From: Desulfosarcinaceae bacterium
GTDB taxonomy: Bacteria; Desulfobacterota; Desulfobacteria; Desulfobacterales; Desulfosarcinaceae
Reading direction: 5' to 3'
NCBI GenBank assembly: GCA_030066015.1
Contig: JASJCL010000012.1
Location: 1-64,000 of the forward strand
Length of the DNA: 64,000 nucleotides
The position numbers and the translations under genes were made by a program. Every line of letters starts with the position of its first letter. The stretch's first letter is position 1. Of this stretch, positions 18,423 to 27,613 are shown piece by piece. Below the pieces are notes generated by a model. It was not told where the DNA came from and ran no database searches. It was given only the letters and a program-made list of their open reading frames with translations.

Positions 18423-19484
18423 TTAAAAGGTATAATCGATACCGAACAAAACGCTTTCAGAGGTCCAATTAACGCTATTGAGGCGGGTTTCGTCCACCTC
18501 TCCATTTGACAGGTAAACCCGATCGGTTCCCGCGTCTGTGGTCCAGTCCTGGTAACCAACGGTCAGGTTCACCCCCCACTGGTTGGCAAACTGGCAACGC
18601 CATTTGGCAGCCATAACGATACCTGTACCGGCGGTTTCATGTTCGAAACTCTCCGGGTGGGCCAGATCGGACCGCAAGTTCCAATCCGCTGAGGCAGAGT
18701 AATACGCCCAGTGATACTCTATCCCCAGACCAAACATCATGGTCATTACGGGCCGATTCAAAACCACCGTGTAGTCGGCATCCAGCCCCAGCCAAGGGCC
18801 TCGCCACCGAGTTTCGTAGGTGCTGTTGAGGCCATCGAAAGGACCGACGTCCGGCGGGTTGAGACGGAGGGCCGGATCGGGCTCGGAAACGGTCTGGTTG
18901 CCATCCGTCATCACCAGATTCTGTTCATGATAGGAGTAGCCCAGTAACGGGGTGAGGGCGATTCGGTTTTTCCACAATTTAAATCGATATCCCGCAGCAA
19001 TGGAGAAGTCGCTGACATCACCATCATCCGCGCTGTTGTTTGACCGTGACCACTCTTCCGTTCGGTCGGGCCCTTTGTAGTCAGAGTCTTGATTGTCGCC
19101 GTCGTAGATGGTGCCGGTCTGATAGGAAAATCGAATAAGGTAATGGTCGGCAAAGATCGTTTCGTTGGAGAAGCGCCATAAGAATATATCCAGATCTCGC
19201 CAGGTCAGTTCCGAAAGCACGTTGACGATCACGTCCTCCTGTCGCGTGTAATCGAACAGCTTTCCGGCGATACTCCAATCCAAACGGTCCCGGCGATACC
19301 CGGTGTCGATCATGAAGCGGCTTTGCACATTCTCCGTGTCGACCAACTGGGCAGACGGAGAATCCATCCCGACGCTTTGCGAGGCGGCATGAAGATGGTC
19401 CGGTGGCATGAGAAGGGCCCAGATAAAGCACCAGGGAATCCAGAATGCAGGGGAAAAGCAACTCCGACATTTCGTCATGTGCAT
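18423..19484 (-). CDS. Outer-membrane beta-barrel protein, uncharacterised
   Basis: The 353-residue protein has a signal peptide (about 1-34, ending HLHAASQS), alternating aromatic/polar amphipathic strands throughout, many Tyr/Trp residues and a terminal Phe (FGIDYTF), the usual outer-membrane barrel signature. Blocks such as LSELTWRDLDIFLW and RGPWLGLDADY suggest a 10- to 12-strand barrel reminiscent of omptin-like or Protochlamydia-type outer-membrane proteins, but I cannot see protease residues with confidence. AAGGA six bases upstream supports the ATG. It is monocistronic between intergenic gaps. Its role is unknown. Confidence 0.75.
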   Translation of the reverse strand: MHMTKCRSCFSPAFWIPWCFIWALLMPPDHLHAASQSVGMDSPSAQLVDTENVQSRFMIDTGYRRDRLDWSIAGKLFDYTRQEDVIVNVLSELTWRDLDIFLWRFSNETIFADHYLIRFSYQTGTIYDGDNQDSDYKGPDRTEEWSRSNNSADDGDVSDFSIAAGYRFKLWKNRIALTPLLGYSYHEQNLVMTDGNQTVSEPDPALRLNPPDVGPFDGLNSTYETRWRGPWLGLDADYTVVLNRPVMTMMFGLGIEYHWAYYSASADWNLRSDLAHPESFEHETAGTGIVMAAKWRCQFANQWGVNLTVGYQDWTTDAGTDRVYLSNGEVDETRLNSVNWTSESVLFGIDYTF

Positions 19485-19778
19485 CGGTTTTCCTTAATAC
19501 TCAGAGCGATGAGCGCAACAGCGATCAGAGGAAGCAGCCCTTGCGGGAGAGGGTCCTCGCAGAAGGCGTCTCCGGCGACCTTGGGATATGTTGACGCATG
19601 TGGTTGGGCGGGGATGAAGCGCAATGCAAGTGGGCAGCATAGAGGATACCGCACCAAATGTCCAAAAGAAATAACGGGCTTCGCTGATCCGCGCAGGTGG
19701 CGGACGTGGGTCGCTGACGGGACGCAAAAAGGGGGATTCACGGCAGATGGATCCGGGTGCGGTGGTCGTTGGCAACGG

Positions 19779-19985
19779 TTATTTTTTAATCTCGCTGAGC
19801 TTCCCGTGCCAAGCGCACTTATCACAATAACTTTCGGGATCGCGGCTCATGTCGGGCAGATCGGCGGGATCCAGGTCGGGCTCAAAGGAGACCTCACCAT
19901 CCCTGCATTCAAACTCCACGATATCGAAGGCGTCTTCCGGATTCTTGACGTAAAAGCGTTCGCATCCACAAATGGGACAGGACAT
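19779..19985 (-). CDS. Small zinc-ribbon protein, unknown function
   Basis: The 68-residue protein has CPICGC at the N-terminus and CDKC near the C-terminus, giving a two-knuckle zinc or iron site. A strongly acidic middle separates the knuckles. The start at 19985 has AAGGAG upstream, so the longer reading to 20060 is rejected. It is 99 bp downstream of rubrerythrin on the same strand, so it may be co-transcribed and linked to oxidative-stress or metal handling. No characterised family is recognised. Confidence 0.75.
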   Translation of the reverse strand: MSCPICGCERFYVKNPEDAFDIVEFECRDGEVSFEPDLDPADLPDMSRDPESYCDKCAWHGKLSEIKK

Positions 19986-20084
19986 GGATTCTCCTTGTTG
20001 ATGGCGCGTGGCTAGGACGCAGCGGTGGGCCTGCCGCCTCAGTGGAAGCGGCAGGGCCACAGCTCACGATGTGGGTTTGCCAAT

Positions 20085-20579
20085 CTAGTCGACCTTGAAA
20101 AACGCCTTCGCTTTGGCTTTGCACACTGGGCAGATATCCGGCACATCATCCTCACAGGTGTATCCGCATACCGAGCACACATAATAGGTCACATCGGCCT
20201 GCTGATCTAAATTTTCGAAGGCTTTCTGATAGAGATCGGCGTGAACTTTCTCCACCTCGTTGGCATAGGTGAAGGATCGCACGGCGGCCTTATTACCCTC
20301 TTCCTCGGCAGCCGTGATCATGTCCGGATACATGTCGGTGAACTCAAACGTCTCCCCGCTGATGGCGGCTTTGAGATTTTCAGCGGTGCCGTTGATGCCG
20401 CCGGCGACTTTCAGGTGGCTGTGGGCGTGCACGGTCTCCGCTGCAGCGGCGGCGCGGAACAGTCGGGCGGCCTGAGCATAGCCTTCTGCATCGGCTTTTT
20501 CGGCGAAAGCGAGATATTTGCGATTGGCTTGGGACTCTCCGGCGAATGCATCCATCAAGTTCTTGTCGGTCTTACTCAA
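20085..20579 (-). CDS. rbr: Rubrerythrin
   Basis: The 164-residue protein has an N-terminal ferritin-like diiron domain (Glu ligands in AFAGES, AAAETVHAHSH and AANEVEKVHADLY-type helices) and a C-terminal rubredoxin knuckle pair (CSVCGYTC and CPVCKAKA). It reduces hydrogen peroxide in anaerobes. The start codon is TTG, supported by a strong AAGGAGG five bases upstream and by the expected N-terminus SKTDKNLMDAFAGES. It marks an anaerobic or microaerobic lifestyle. Confidence 0.95.
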   Translation of the reverse strand: MSKTDKNLMDAFAGESQANRKYLAFAEKADAEGYAQAARLFRAAAAAETVHAHSHLKVAGGINGTAENLKAAISGETFEFTDMYPDMITAAEEEGNKAAVRSFTYANEVEKVHADLYQKAFENLDQQADVTYYVCSVCGYTCEDDVPDICPVCKAKAKAFFKVD

Positions 20580-21047
20580 TTGATCCTCCTTCTTGTTTCG
20601 TTAACATTATCGGTTGGATGGGTGATGGTAAGCGGTGGCAACACAAGGGAAAAACAACCACAATTGTCATCAACAAGTATGCCAACCATGATTCGCCGCT
20701 GTCAATCGTTTATCTGGCTGTATTTCCAATTAGTTGCAAAACTCACGGTGAAGATCCTGCGTAACGAAGGATGAGGAGTGCGATACACCCGCATTCCACT
20801 CTGCCGTGGTTCATCGTGGTGGCAAGCCGCATTGGGCAATGGTTTTAACTGTCTCTGGTTGTCTCACACCTCCAAGTGGAACATTCCGCACGCATGAGAC
20901 ACCCGCCAACAGGGCGGTCAGCGTCGATCACAAGCGCGGAGAAAATCGATTTCATTCCACAGGCGACGATGGTAAAAAACCGAAGCGTTCCAAATGGGTG
21001 CCATCCGTTCCGCCCTGCCACTTGAAGGGAGCAACCGAGAAGCAACC
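20580..21047. other. Intergenic region between rubrerythrin and lnt
   Basis: This 468-bp region separates two divergent genes and should hold both promoters. No coding frame with plausible protein content or known RNA structure was seen, and no clear promoter boxes could be assigned. Confidence 0.4.
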
Positions 21048-22658
21048 ATGTATATCTCAAGAACACAGCTGGGTGGAAAGTGGGGCTTGGCGATTCTGGC
21101 CGGTTTGATGATGACGGCCTGCTTTCCGCGTCTGGAATGGGATCTTCTCGCGTGGGTCGCTTGGGTGCCCCTGCTCATGGCCATCCGCAACAGCCCTGGC
21201 TGGGAAAGCTTCCGCTTGGGTTTCGGCTGCGGGATGGTTCACTATTTGAGCCTGCTGTATTGGTTGGTTCACACCATGCACCACTACGGCCATCTGCCAC
21301 TATGGCAGTGTGTGCCGATCCTTGGGTTGATGGCCGCCTACCTCGCGCTCTATACTGGCTTACTGACCCTTTGGCTAAGCGCGCAACCGGGCAACGTGAC
21401 CACGATACTTCTATTTCCGGCAGCCGGCGTGGCCTTGGAATATGCACGGGCCTATATTCTGACGGGATTCCCCTGGGAGTTCCAGGGCTACTCCCAATTC
21501 CGCCACCTGCACCTCATCCAGATTGCCGATAGTCTTGGTGTCTATGGCGTCTCGGCGCTGGTTTTCTTGATCAACGGCGCCATCGCCTTCGGGCTCTTGA
21601 AGCTGATGCGCCAGACCTGGCGAAACGCAAGTGTGACCGCCACCGCGGCCTGGCAGGGGATCGGCCTTGCGGGTCTGGCGATGGTGCTCACATGGGGGTA
21701 TGGCCATGTCCGACTGGCGGCCATATCAGCGGCAGCTGCGCAAAGCCCCCGTGCCGGGATCGCCGTCATCCAAGGCAATATCGATCAGGCTCAGAAATGG
21801 GACCCCGCCTACCAGCAGGCGACCATCGAAACCTACCAGCGGCTCTCGGCGCAGGCGGTCGCCGATGGGGCCGAGCTGGTCATTTGGCCTGAAACGGCGG
21901 CGCCCTTCTACCTGTTCCGCGACAAAGCGCTGACCCATCAAATTTTGACCGGAATTCGCATGGCGGACGCCGACTTTCTGATCGGCAGTCCGGCCTATGC
22001 CCACGAAAATGGAAGGACGCGGTTGCACAACAGCGTCTACTTGATCGATAAGAACGCGCGTCTGAAGGGCACCTACGCCAAAGTCCACCTGGTGCCGTTT
22101 GGCGAATATGTTCCTCTCAAGCGTTGGCTGCCATTTCTTGGCAAACTGGTGGCCGAGGTAGGCGATTTCAAACCCGGGCGCAAGGGGACGACGCTGAATT
22201 GGGGGGACCACAAACTTGGCCCATTGATCTGCTATGAGATTATCTTTCCCCACCTGGCGCGGGCCATGGCGGTGGGCGGTGCCAACTTGCTGGTAAGCCA
22301 GACCAACGACGCCTGGTTCGGCCGCACCAGCGCGGCCCATCAGCACTTCTCCATGGGCGTCTTTCGGGCGATCGAGAATCGGCGCAGCCTGGTGCGGGCC
22401 GCCAATACCGGTATCAGCGGCCACATTGACCCCACTGGTGCAATTCGGGACCAGACGGAATTGTTCACGAATGCGGCCCGCACCTACCCGGTGAGCCTGC
22501 TGGACGTCAGCGCGCCATATTCCCGCATCGGCGATCTTTTCGCACAGATATGTCTGGCCCTGGTGGGGTCAGGTCTGGTATGGCGCCTTTGGGAGCAGCG
22601 TCGGCGAGATTCTGGCACCACAGCAAGGGGCGCGCAGCCGGCCGGTTCCCGTCAATAA
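21048..22658 (+). CDS. lnt: Apolipoprotein N-acyltransferase
   Basis: The 536-residue protein has about six to eight N-terminal membrane helices followed by a periplasmic nitrilase-like domain. It carries the Lnt triad Glu282 (VIWPETAAPF), Lys345 (YAKVHLVPFGEY) and Cys395 (LICYEIIFP). It adds the third acyl chain to lipoprotein N-termini in the inner membrane. The ATG at 21048 starts directly before the first hydrophobic helix. An in-frame ATG at 20994 adds an implausible polar extension. prfB follows after 40 bp and is probably co-transcribed. Confidence 0.95.
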   Translation: MYISRTQLGGKWGLAILAGLMMTACFPRLEWDLLAWVAWVPLLMAIRNSPGWESFRLGFGCGMVHYLSLLYWLVHTMHHYGHLPLWQCVPILGLMAAYLALYTGLLTLWLSAQPGNVTTILLFPAAGVALEYARAYILTGFPWEFQGYSQFRHLHLIQIADSLGVYGVSALVFLINGAIAFGLLKLMRQTWRNASVTATAAWQGIGLAGLAMVLTWGYGHVRLAAISAAAAQSPRAGIAVIQGNIDQAQKWDPAYQQATIETYQRLSAQAVADGAELVIWPETAAPFYLFRDKALTHQILTGIRMADADFLIGSPAYAHENGRTRLHNSVYLIDKNARLKGTYAKVHLVPFGEYVPLKRWLPFLGKLVAEVGDFKPGRKGTTLNWGDHKLGPLICYEIIFPHLARAMAVGGANLLVSQTNDAWFGRTSAAHQHFSMGVFRAIENRRSLVRAANTGISGHIDPTGAIRDQTELFTNAARTYPVSLLDVSAPYSRIGDLFAQICLALVGSGLVWRLWEQRRRDSGTTARGAQPAGSRQ

Positions 22659-22698
22659 CCAAGAAACGCCGGCTCACAGCCGGAACAGGAGGCAACCA

Positions 22699-23812
22699 AT
22701 GACGACCGAACTCAAGACCCAGCTCAAGTCTCTGCAGGAACGACTGGAACAAGTCAAGGACTGTCTTTGACCTGGATGAAGCCGTAAATCGTCTGAAGGA
22801 GTTGGAGCATACGATTGCCAGGGATGGATTCTGGGACAATCCTGAGGCGACCAAGGGCGTCCTGCGGGAACGCGCCCTGCTCTCCGAACAGATCGAGACC
22901 TTCCAATCCCTGGCGGGTGACCTGGAGGAGAATACCCTGCTCTTGGAGATGGCCGAGGAGGAGGGGGATGAAGCGACGCTGACCGAAGTGGTCGATCAGG
23001 TGAGCCATTTGGACGAGCGGTTGGAGACCTTTTCACTGGGCTTAATGCTCGACGGAGAGACCGATCCCAACAACGCCATCATCTCCATTAATGCCGGCGC
23101 CGGCGGCACGGAAGCTCAGGATTGGGCCGAGATGCTTTTTCGCATGTACCAGCGATGGGTGGAGCGCCGCGGGTACAAGATCGAGGTGATCGACTACCAA
23201 CCGGGCGATGAGGCGGGCATCAAGAGCGTCACTTTCACTGCCGGCGGGGACTACGCCTTCGGCTACCTGAAGGCGGAATCAGGGGTTCACCGTCTGGTGC
23301 GAATCTCACCCTTCAACGCCAGCGGCAAGCGCCACACCTCCTTTGCGTCGGTCTTCGTCTATCCCGAACTGGACCATGAAATCGAGGTGGAGGTGGATGA
23401 AAAAGACCTGCGCGTGGATGTCTATCGGGCCAGCGGGGCCGGCGGCCAGCACGTCAACAAGACCAGCAGTGCCGTGCGCATCACCCACCTGCCCACCGGC
23501 ATTGTGGTCCAGTGCCAGCAGGAGAAGTCTCAGCACCGCAACCGCGATCTGGCCATGAAGGTGCTCAAGGCCCGGCTCTACCAGGTGGAGGTCCAAAAAC
23601 AGGAGGAGAAGATGCAGGCGATCCATGACGCCAAAGAGGAGATCGCCTGGGGCAGCCAGATCCGCTCTTATGTGCTGCACCCCTACCAGATGGTCAAGGA
23701 CCACCGCATCGGCATGGACGTTGGCAATGTCAACGCCGTCCTGGACGGCGATCTTGACCCCTTCATCAAGGGTGTCCTGCTGGCACGCAGTTCGGCGCGC
23801 TCGAAAGCCTAA
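22699..23812 (+). CDS. prfB: Peptide chain release factor 2 (programmed +1 frameshift)
   Basis: Translation begins at ATG 22699 (CAGGAGG upstream), reads 23 codons, meets an in-frame UGA at 22768-22770 within CTT TGA C, and must shift +1 by skipping T22768 to continue in the frame ending at 23812. The product is 370 residues. It carries the stop-reading SPF motif (203-205) and the peptidyl-hydrolysis GGQ motif (248-250), both almost exactly where E. coli RF2 has them. An AAGGA just upstream of the slip site can act as the stimulatory internal Shine-Dalgarno. RF2 levels are thus autoregulated by UGA recognition. Confidence 0.97.
22756..22771 (+). promoter_or_regulatory. RF2 programmed +1 frameshift site
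   Basis: An internal Shine-Dalgarno-like AAGGA, a four-base spacer, then CTT-TGA-C form the classical prfB autoregulatory slip site. P-site tRNA-Leu shifts from CUU to UUU when RF2 is limiting at the slow UGA. Confidence 0.93.
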
Positions 23813-23842
23813 CCCTCGGGGCCTACTCGGGATGAAACGAGA

Positions 23843-23876
23843 ACCGCCGGCCTGCGAGACGCAGCGGGCCGGCGGT
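23843..23876. terminator. Hairpin between convergent prfB and gltA-like genes
   Basis: A perfect 10-bp GC-rich stem (23843-23852 with 23867-23876) encloses a smaller 4-bp TGCG/CGCA stem. It lies 30 bp after the prfB stop and 26 bp beyond the stop of the opposing gene. No T tract follows on either strand, so it may end transcription with help or protect the 3' end. Confidence 0.5.
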
Positions 23877-23902
23877 GATGTCGGAAGATTTCAATAGGGG
23901 GG

Positions 23903-25312
23903 TTACCATCCCCAGGTCAAAAAATTGTGGATCGAATCGGCCGCCTGTCGGCCGGCCCCCATTGCCAGGATCACTGTGGCAGCACCGGTGACGATGTCAC
24001 CCCCCGCCCAGACGCCCCGCATGGATGTCTTGCCGCTTTCCGGATCGGCGTCAATGTAACCCCACTTGTTGAGGCGCAGCTTGGGTGTGTCCGCGGTGAG
24101 CAGCGGATTGGCGCCCGATCCCACCGCAACGATGGCCAAGTCGCAGTCGATGTCGAACTCCGACCCCTCGATCACCACCGGACGCCGGCGCCCGGAGTCG
24201 TCCGGCTCGCCCAAGGCCATCTGCTGACAGGTCATGCCGGTGAGGCGCCCTCTCGCGTCCCCCATGTAGCGGGTGGGGGCCGTCAGCAGATGGAACTCGA
24301 TCCCCTCCTCTTCGGCGTGATGAATCTCGGCCAACCGGGCCGGCATCTCCTCGCGTGAGCGACGATAGACGATGCGCACCCGATCGGCGCCCAACCGCAT
24401 GGCGGTGCGGGCGGCGTCCATGGCGACGTTCCCGGCGCCCAAGACCACGACATCCCTGCCGATGGGGATGGGGGTGTCCACCTCCGGGAACTTGTAGGCC
24501 TTCATCAGGTTCGCGCGCGTCAGGTATTCGTTGGCCGAGAGAATGCCGGTATAGTTCTCACCGGGGATATTCAAAAAGCGCGGCAGCCCGGCGCCCACAC
24601 CAAGATAGATCGCATCGTAGCCCTGCTCGAAGAGCTCGTCGAGCGATACGGTGCGACCCACTACCTGGTTGCACGCCACCTTGGCCCCCAGTCGCTCGAT
24701 GAAGTTGACCTCCTGGGCGACGATCTCTTTGGGCAAGCGAAACTCGGGGATGCCGTAAACCAAGACCCCACCAGGTTTGTGGAAGGCCTCCAAGATGGTC
24801 ACCTGGTGGCCTTTGACCACCAGATCGCCGGCCACAGTGAGGCTGGAGGGACCCGAGCCCACCACGGCCACTCGCTTCCCCGTATCGGCGGCCTTGGGCG
24901 GCAGCTCGCCGGTCCCGAATTCGCGCTCGTAGTCGGCGCAGAAGCGCTCGAGGTTGCCAATGGCCACCGGATCGCCCTTCTTGCCCAAAATACAAAGCTC
25001 TTCGCACTGGATCTCCTGGGGACAAACCCGTCCACAGACGGCCGGCAGGGCGTTTTTGCTCCACAGATTGCGGGTGGCTGCGGTGATGTCGCCCTCGGCC
25101 AACAGATTGATAAACCCTGGGATGTCGACGCTGACCGGGCATCCGGCGACGCAGGCCGGTTTCTTGCACTGCAGGCATCGGCCGGCCTCCTGCATGGCCA
25201 TCTCGGGGGTATACCCCGTGGGCACTTCCAGAAAATTGCGCCGGCGAACTTCAGGATCCTGTTCCGGCATCGGGGTCCGACCGGGAGCCTTCGACTTCTT
25301 CTTCACTGACAT
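23903..25312 (-). CDS. NADPH-dependent glutamate synthase small-subunit-like flavoprotein (GltA/NfnB-type)
   Basis: The 469-residue protein has an N-terminal Fe-S helical domain (CLQCKKPACVAGCPV and CGRVCPQEIQCEELC) followed by FAD- and NAD(P)-binding Rossmann folds (VAVVGSGPSSLTVAGDL, VVVLGAGNVAMDAA). This is typical of GltD-like or NfnB subunits. The ATG at 25312 has GGAGGAG upstream, so the longer reading to 25447 is rejected. The gene lies 192 bp downstream of the partner subunit at 25505. The pair matches NADH-dependent ferredoxin:NADP oxidoreductase (Nfn) or sulfide dehydrogenase, used by anaerobes to balance NADPH, NADH and ferredoxin by electron bifurcation. Confidence 0.9.
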   Translation of the reverse strand: MSVKKKSKAPGRTPMPEQDPEVRRRNFLEVPTGYTPEMAMQEAGRCLQCKKPACVAGCPVSVDIPGFINLLAEGDITAATRNLWSKNALPAVCGRVCPQEIQCEELCILGKKGDPVAIGNLERFCADYEREFGTGELPPKAADTGKRVAVVGSGPSSLTVAGDLVVKGHQVTILEAFHKPGGVLVYGIPEFRLPKEIVAQEVNFIERLGAKVACNQVVGRTVSLDELFEQGYDAIYLGVGAGLPRFLNIPGENYTGILSANEYLTRANLMKAYKFPEVDTPIPIGRDVVVLGAGNVAMDAARTAMRLGADRVRIVYRRSREEMPARLAEIHHAEEEGIEFHLLTAPTRYMGDARGRLTGMTCQQMALGEPDDSGRRRPVVIEGSEFDIDCDLAIVAVGSGANPLLTADTPKLRLNKWGYIDADPESGKTSMRGVWAGGDIVTGAATVILAMGAGRQAADSIHNFLTWGW

Positions 25313-25504
25313 TTTCTCCTCCTGACCGCCGGCATCGCCAAACCGCACACCGCGACGCCCGCGGATCGTCCTTCGTATCACCCATTGTCTGTCCAGAAAT
25401 GGTGAATCTCGCCCCAGTGCAATGCGGGTTTTGGATTCAGTGCCCACCGCCGTAATCGGGTGAGGTCTCCCAGCGATGGGGGTGGCTTCTGGGCAGGCAC
25501 GACC

Positions 25505-26350
25505 TTATTCAGCGGTGCTGGTATCGTGCAATCGGCAGTAATCCTCGTAGCAGGCCTTTTCATCCTCGCAATAGGCCTGAAGGCGCAGCATCAGCTCATC
25601 GTAATCCACTTGATGGCCGTCGAATTCCGGTCCGTCTACGCAGGCAAATCGCGTCTCTCCCCCAACGGAGACACGGCAGCCGCCGCACATGCCGGTACCG
25701 TCCACCATAATGGGATTGAGGCTCACCAGGGTGGGCACAGCATATTCGGCCGTGAGCTTGGAAACGAACTTCATCATGGGCACCGGCCCGATAGCCACCA
25801 CCTGATCGACTTGTCCGCCATCGAGGATATCCTTGAGTTCCTCGGTGACAAAGCCCTCTCGGCCATATGAACCATCATCGGTGCAGATGCGCAGATCGTG
25901 GGATGCCGCCCTCATCTGCTCTTCCAGGATGAGCAGCTCCTTGGTGCGCGCCCCGATAATGCAGATCACATGGTTGCCGGCCGCCTTCATGGCCCGTGTG
26001 ATGGGGTGCAGCACGGCCACCCCTGTGCCACCGCCGACACAGACGACGGTGCCCACCTTCTCCACGTGGGTAGGCTTGCCCAAGGGACCGATGACATCCT
26101 GGTAGCCGTCGCCGACCTTCAGGTCTCGAAACAGGGCTGTCGAGCGACCCACCACCATGTAGATGATGGTGATGGTCCCCTTCTCGGCATCGGTCTCCGC
26201 CATGGTCAAGGGGATGCGTTCGCCATCCTCATTGGCCTTCAGTATCACAAATTGGCCCGGTTGGGCCTTGGCCGCGATGAGCGGCGCCTCGATTTCGTTG
26301 AGGATGACGGTCCCCTCGGCCATCTCCTCCCGTCGGACTATCGTGAACAT
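25505..26350 (-). CDS. Sulfide dehydrogenase/Nfn FAD-NAD-binding subunit (NfnA/SudB-type)
   Basis: The 281-residue protein has a ferredoxin-reductase-like fold. It has a FAD-binding barrel (PGQFVILKANEDGERIPLTM), an NAD-binding motif (VVCVGGGTGVAVLHPI) and a C-terminal 2Fe-2S cluster region (MCGGCRVSVGGETRFACVDGPEFDG). It resembles the dihydroorotate-dehydrogenase electron-transfer subunit and NfnA. GGGAGG upstream of ATG 26350 supports the start. It is first in the two-gene unit, and its promoter should lie in the AT-rich region at 26460-26560. The final residues are Cys-rich beyond the usual NfnA end. Confidence 0.9.
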   Translation of the reverse strand: MFTIVRREEMAEGTVILNEIEAPLIAAKAQPGQFVILKANEDGERIPLTMAETDAEKGTITIIYMVVGRSTALFRDLKVGDGYQDVIGPLGKPTHVEKVGTVVCVGGGTGVAVLHPITRAMKAAGNHVICIIGARTKELLILEEQMRAASHDLRICTDDGSYGREGFVTEELKDILDGGQVDQVVAIGPVPMMKFVSKLTAEYAVPTLVSLNPIMVDGTGMCGGCRVSVGGETRFACVDGPEFDGHQVDYDELMLRLQAYCEDEKACYEDYCRLHDTSTAE

Positions 26351-26500
26351 ACCCTACCTCCCTTTTGCACACTCCCGGCGAATCGTGGGGTGCGTGCCGA
26401 ATGATGACACAGTTGCCCCTAAGCATACCCCTGATGGTAAAGCAAGCGAAAACCCAGAACTATGTAGCGAATTTTAAATATCAGCATTTAAAGTGAATAT

Positions 26501-26519
26501 TAGCTCAAATATTGAGCTA
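26501..26519. promoter_or_regulatory. Operator-like palindrome upstream of the Nfn-type genes
   Basis: Perfect 7-bp arms TAGCTCA/TGAGCTA flank AATAT within an AT-rich stretch, about 150 bp upstream of the nfnA-like start and 215 bp upstream of tatD. Size and symmetry fit a dimeric repressor or activator site. The regulator is unknown. Confidence 0.45.
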
Positions 26520-26612
26520 TTTAATGCATAATATTTCAATATAGAAGAAGGGCTCTCCAGAATTGCCTTCTCCGGCCGACGATGGTATTTTGGCGGGCCA
26601 TCTTCAAAAGAC

Positions 26613-26647
26613 GCGGACAGTTCCCCGCAAAGCGGACAGTTCCCCGC
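26613..26647 (+). repeat. Two direct copies of a 16-bp GCGGACAGTTCCCCGC element
   Basis: Identical copies at 26613-26628 and 26632-26647 are separated by AAA (period 19). Their ends are complementary (GCGG/CCGC), so each could form a small stem. They lie about 90 bp upstream of tatD. They could be a dispersed genomic repeat or a transposon-associated scar. No transposase is nearby. Confidence 0.7.
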
Positions 26648-26733
26648 GATGGAGAATGGATGGTTCCACCACCGAATTCAGGGGATGTCAACCCCATTTT
26701 CACTTGGACGCTGACTGAAATTAAGGATCAGCG

Positions 26734-27567
26734 ATGCGAATTTTCGACAGCCACTGCCACTTGGATGACGATCTCTTCCGTGGAGATTGGGCAGCGGTGA
26801 TGGATCGAGCAGCCGCCAACGAAGTGAAGGCAATGATGATTGTCGGCGTTGGTCTGGGGAGTTCGGAAAGGGCTGTTGCGCTGGCCAGCGACCCGCGCCA
26901 CCCCCATCTGTTCGCCAGCGTGGGCATCCACCCCCACGACGCCAGCCAATGCGATGACGCGCTGTTGGCGGAGCTGATACGCCTGAGCCATCATCCCGCG
27001 GTGGTCGCCTGGGGGGAAACCGGCCTAGACTTCAACCGCATGTTCTCTCCCCGCGACGACCAGGAGCGCTGCTTCGTACGTCAGCTGGAGATTGCCGACG
27101 AGCTGGATCTGCCCCTGATTTTTCACGAGCGAGACAGCGGCGGCCGCTTCCGAGAATTGCTTCAGGCCACCCCCGCCCGCAACCGCCGGGGAGTGGTGCA
27201 CTGCTTCAGCGGATCCCGCGCCGAGATGCAGGCCTATTTAGCGATGGGTCTTCACATTGGAATTACGGGCATCCTCACCATAAAGGGTCGGGGCAAGCAG
27301 CTGCGCGAGCTGGTCGGGGAGATCCCCATTGACCGACTCCTCATTGAAACCGACGCCCCCTATCTCACGCCCACCCCGGAACGCAACAAATACCGCCGCA
27401 ACGAGCCCGCCTTCGTGCGCAGGGTGCTGGTGCGCCTGGCCGAAGTGCTGGCGATTGATGTCGAACCACTGGCCGACAGGATCTGGCGCAACACCTGCGC
27501 GCTATACGGGGTTGCGGACGGGGCTGCTGCATCTGACCGGGATACGGACCAGCCGGCGCATGGATGA
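26734..27567 (+). CDS. tatD: TatD-family metal-dependent hydrolase/DNase
   Basis: The 277-residue TIM-barrel hydrolase has the metal ligands of the TatD family: HCHLD at the N-terminus, the catalytic Glu in WGETGLDF, His in LIFHERD and HCFSGS, and Asp in LIETDAPYLTP. TatD proteins are 3'-5' exonucleases or DNases acting in DNA repair or turnover. AAGGA upstream supports the start. It is convergent with the downstream VWA gene. Confidence 0.93.
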   Translation: MRIFDSHCHLDDDLFRGDWAAVMDRAAANEVKAMMIVGVGLGSSERAVALASDPRHPHLFASVGIHPHDASQCDDALLAELIRLSHHPAVVAWGETGLDFNRMFSPRDDQERCFVRQLEIADELDLPLIFHERDSGGRFRELLQATPARNRRGVVHCFSGSRAEMQAYLAMGLHIGITGILTIKGRGKQLRELVGEIPIDRLLIETDAPYLTPTPERNKYRRNEPAFVRRVLVRLAEVLAIDVEPLADRIWRNTCALYGVADGAAASDRDTDQPAHG

Positions 27568-27613
27568 AAGCGACGCTGGCGCCGCACCCATGACCATCTC
27601 TGAAGAAGCGACC

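Larger units (their letters stand above)
26351..26733. other. AT-rich divergent intergenic region (nfnA-like / tatD)
   Basis: The first part (about 26455-26545) is strikingly AT-rich compared with the GC-rich surroundings and contains the palindrome listed separately. The second part holds a two-copy 16-bp direct repeat (26613-26647). The region serves two divergent genes, so both promoters should be here. Confidence 0.5.

Noticed and set aside
19475-19825. Minus-strand frame ending in a hydrophobic stretch between the zinc-ribbon and barrel genes
   Set aside because: It overlaps both neighbours, has no ribosome-binding site and its composition is not protein-like outside the hydrophobic run.
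22699-22770. prfB as frameshifted pseudogene
   Set aside because: The break falls precisely at the known RF2 CUU-UGA-C site and both parts are fully conserved.
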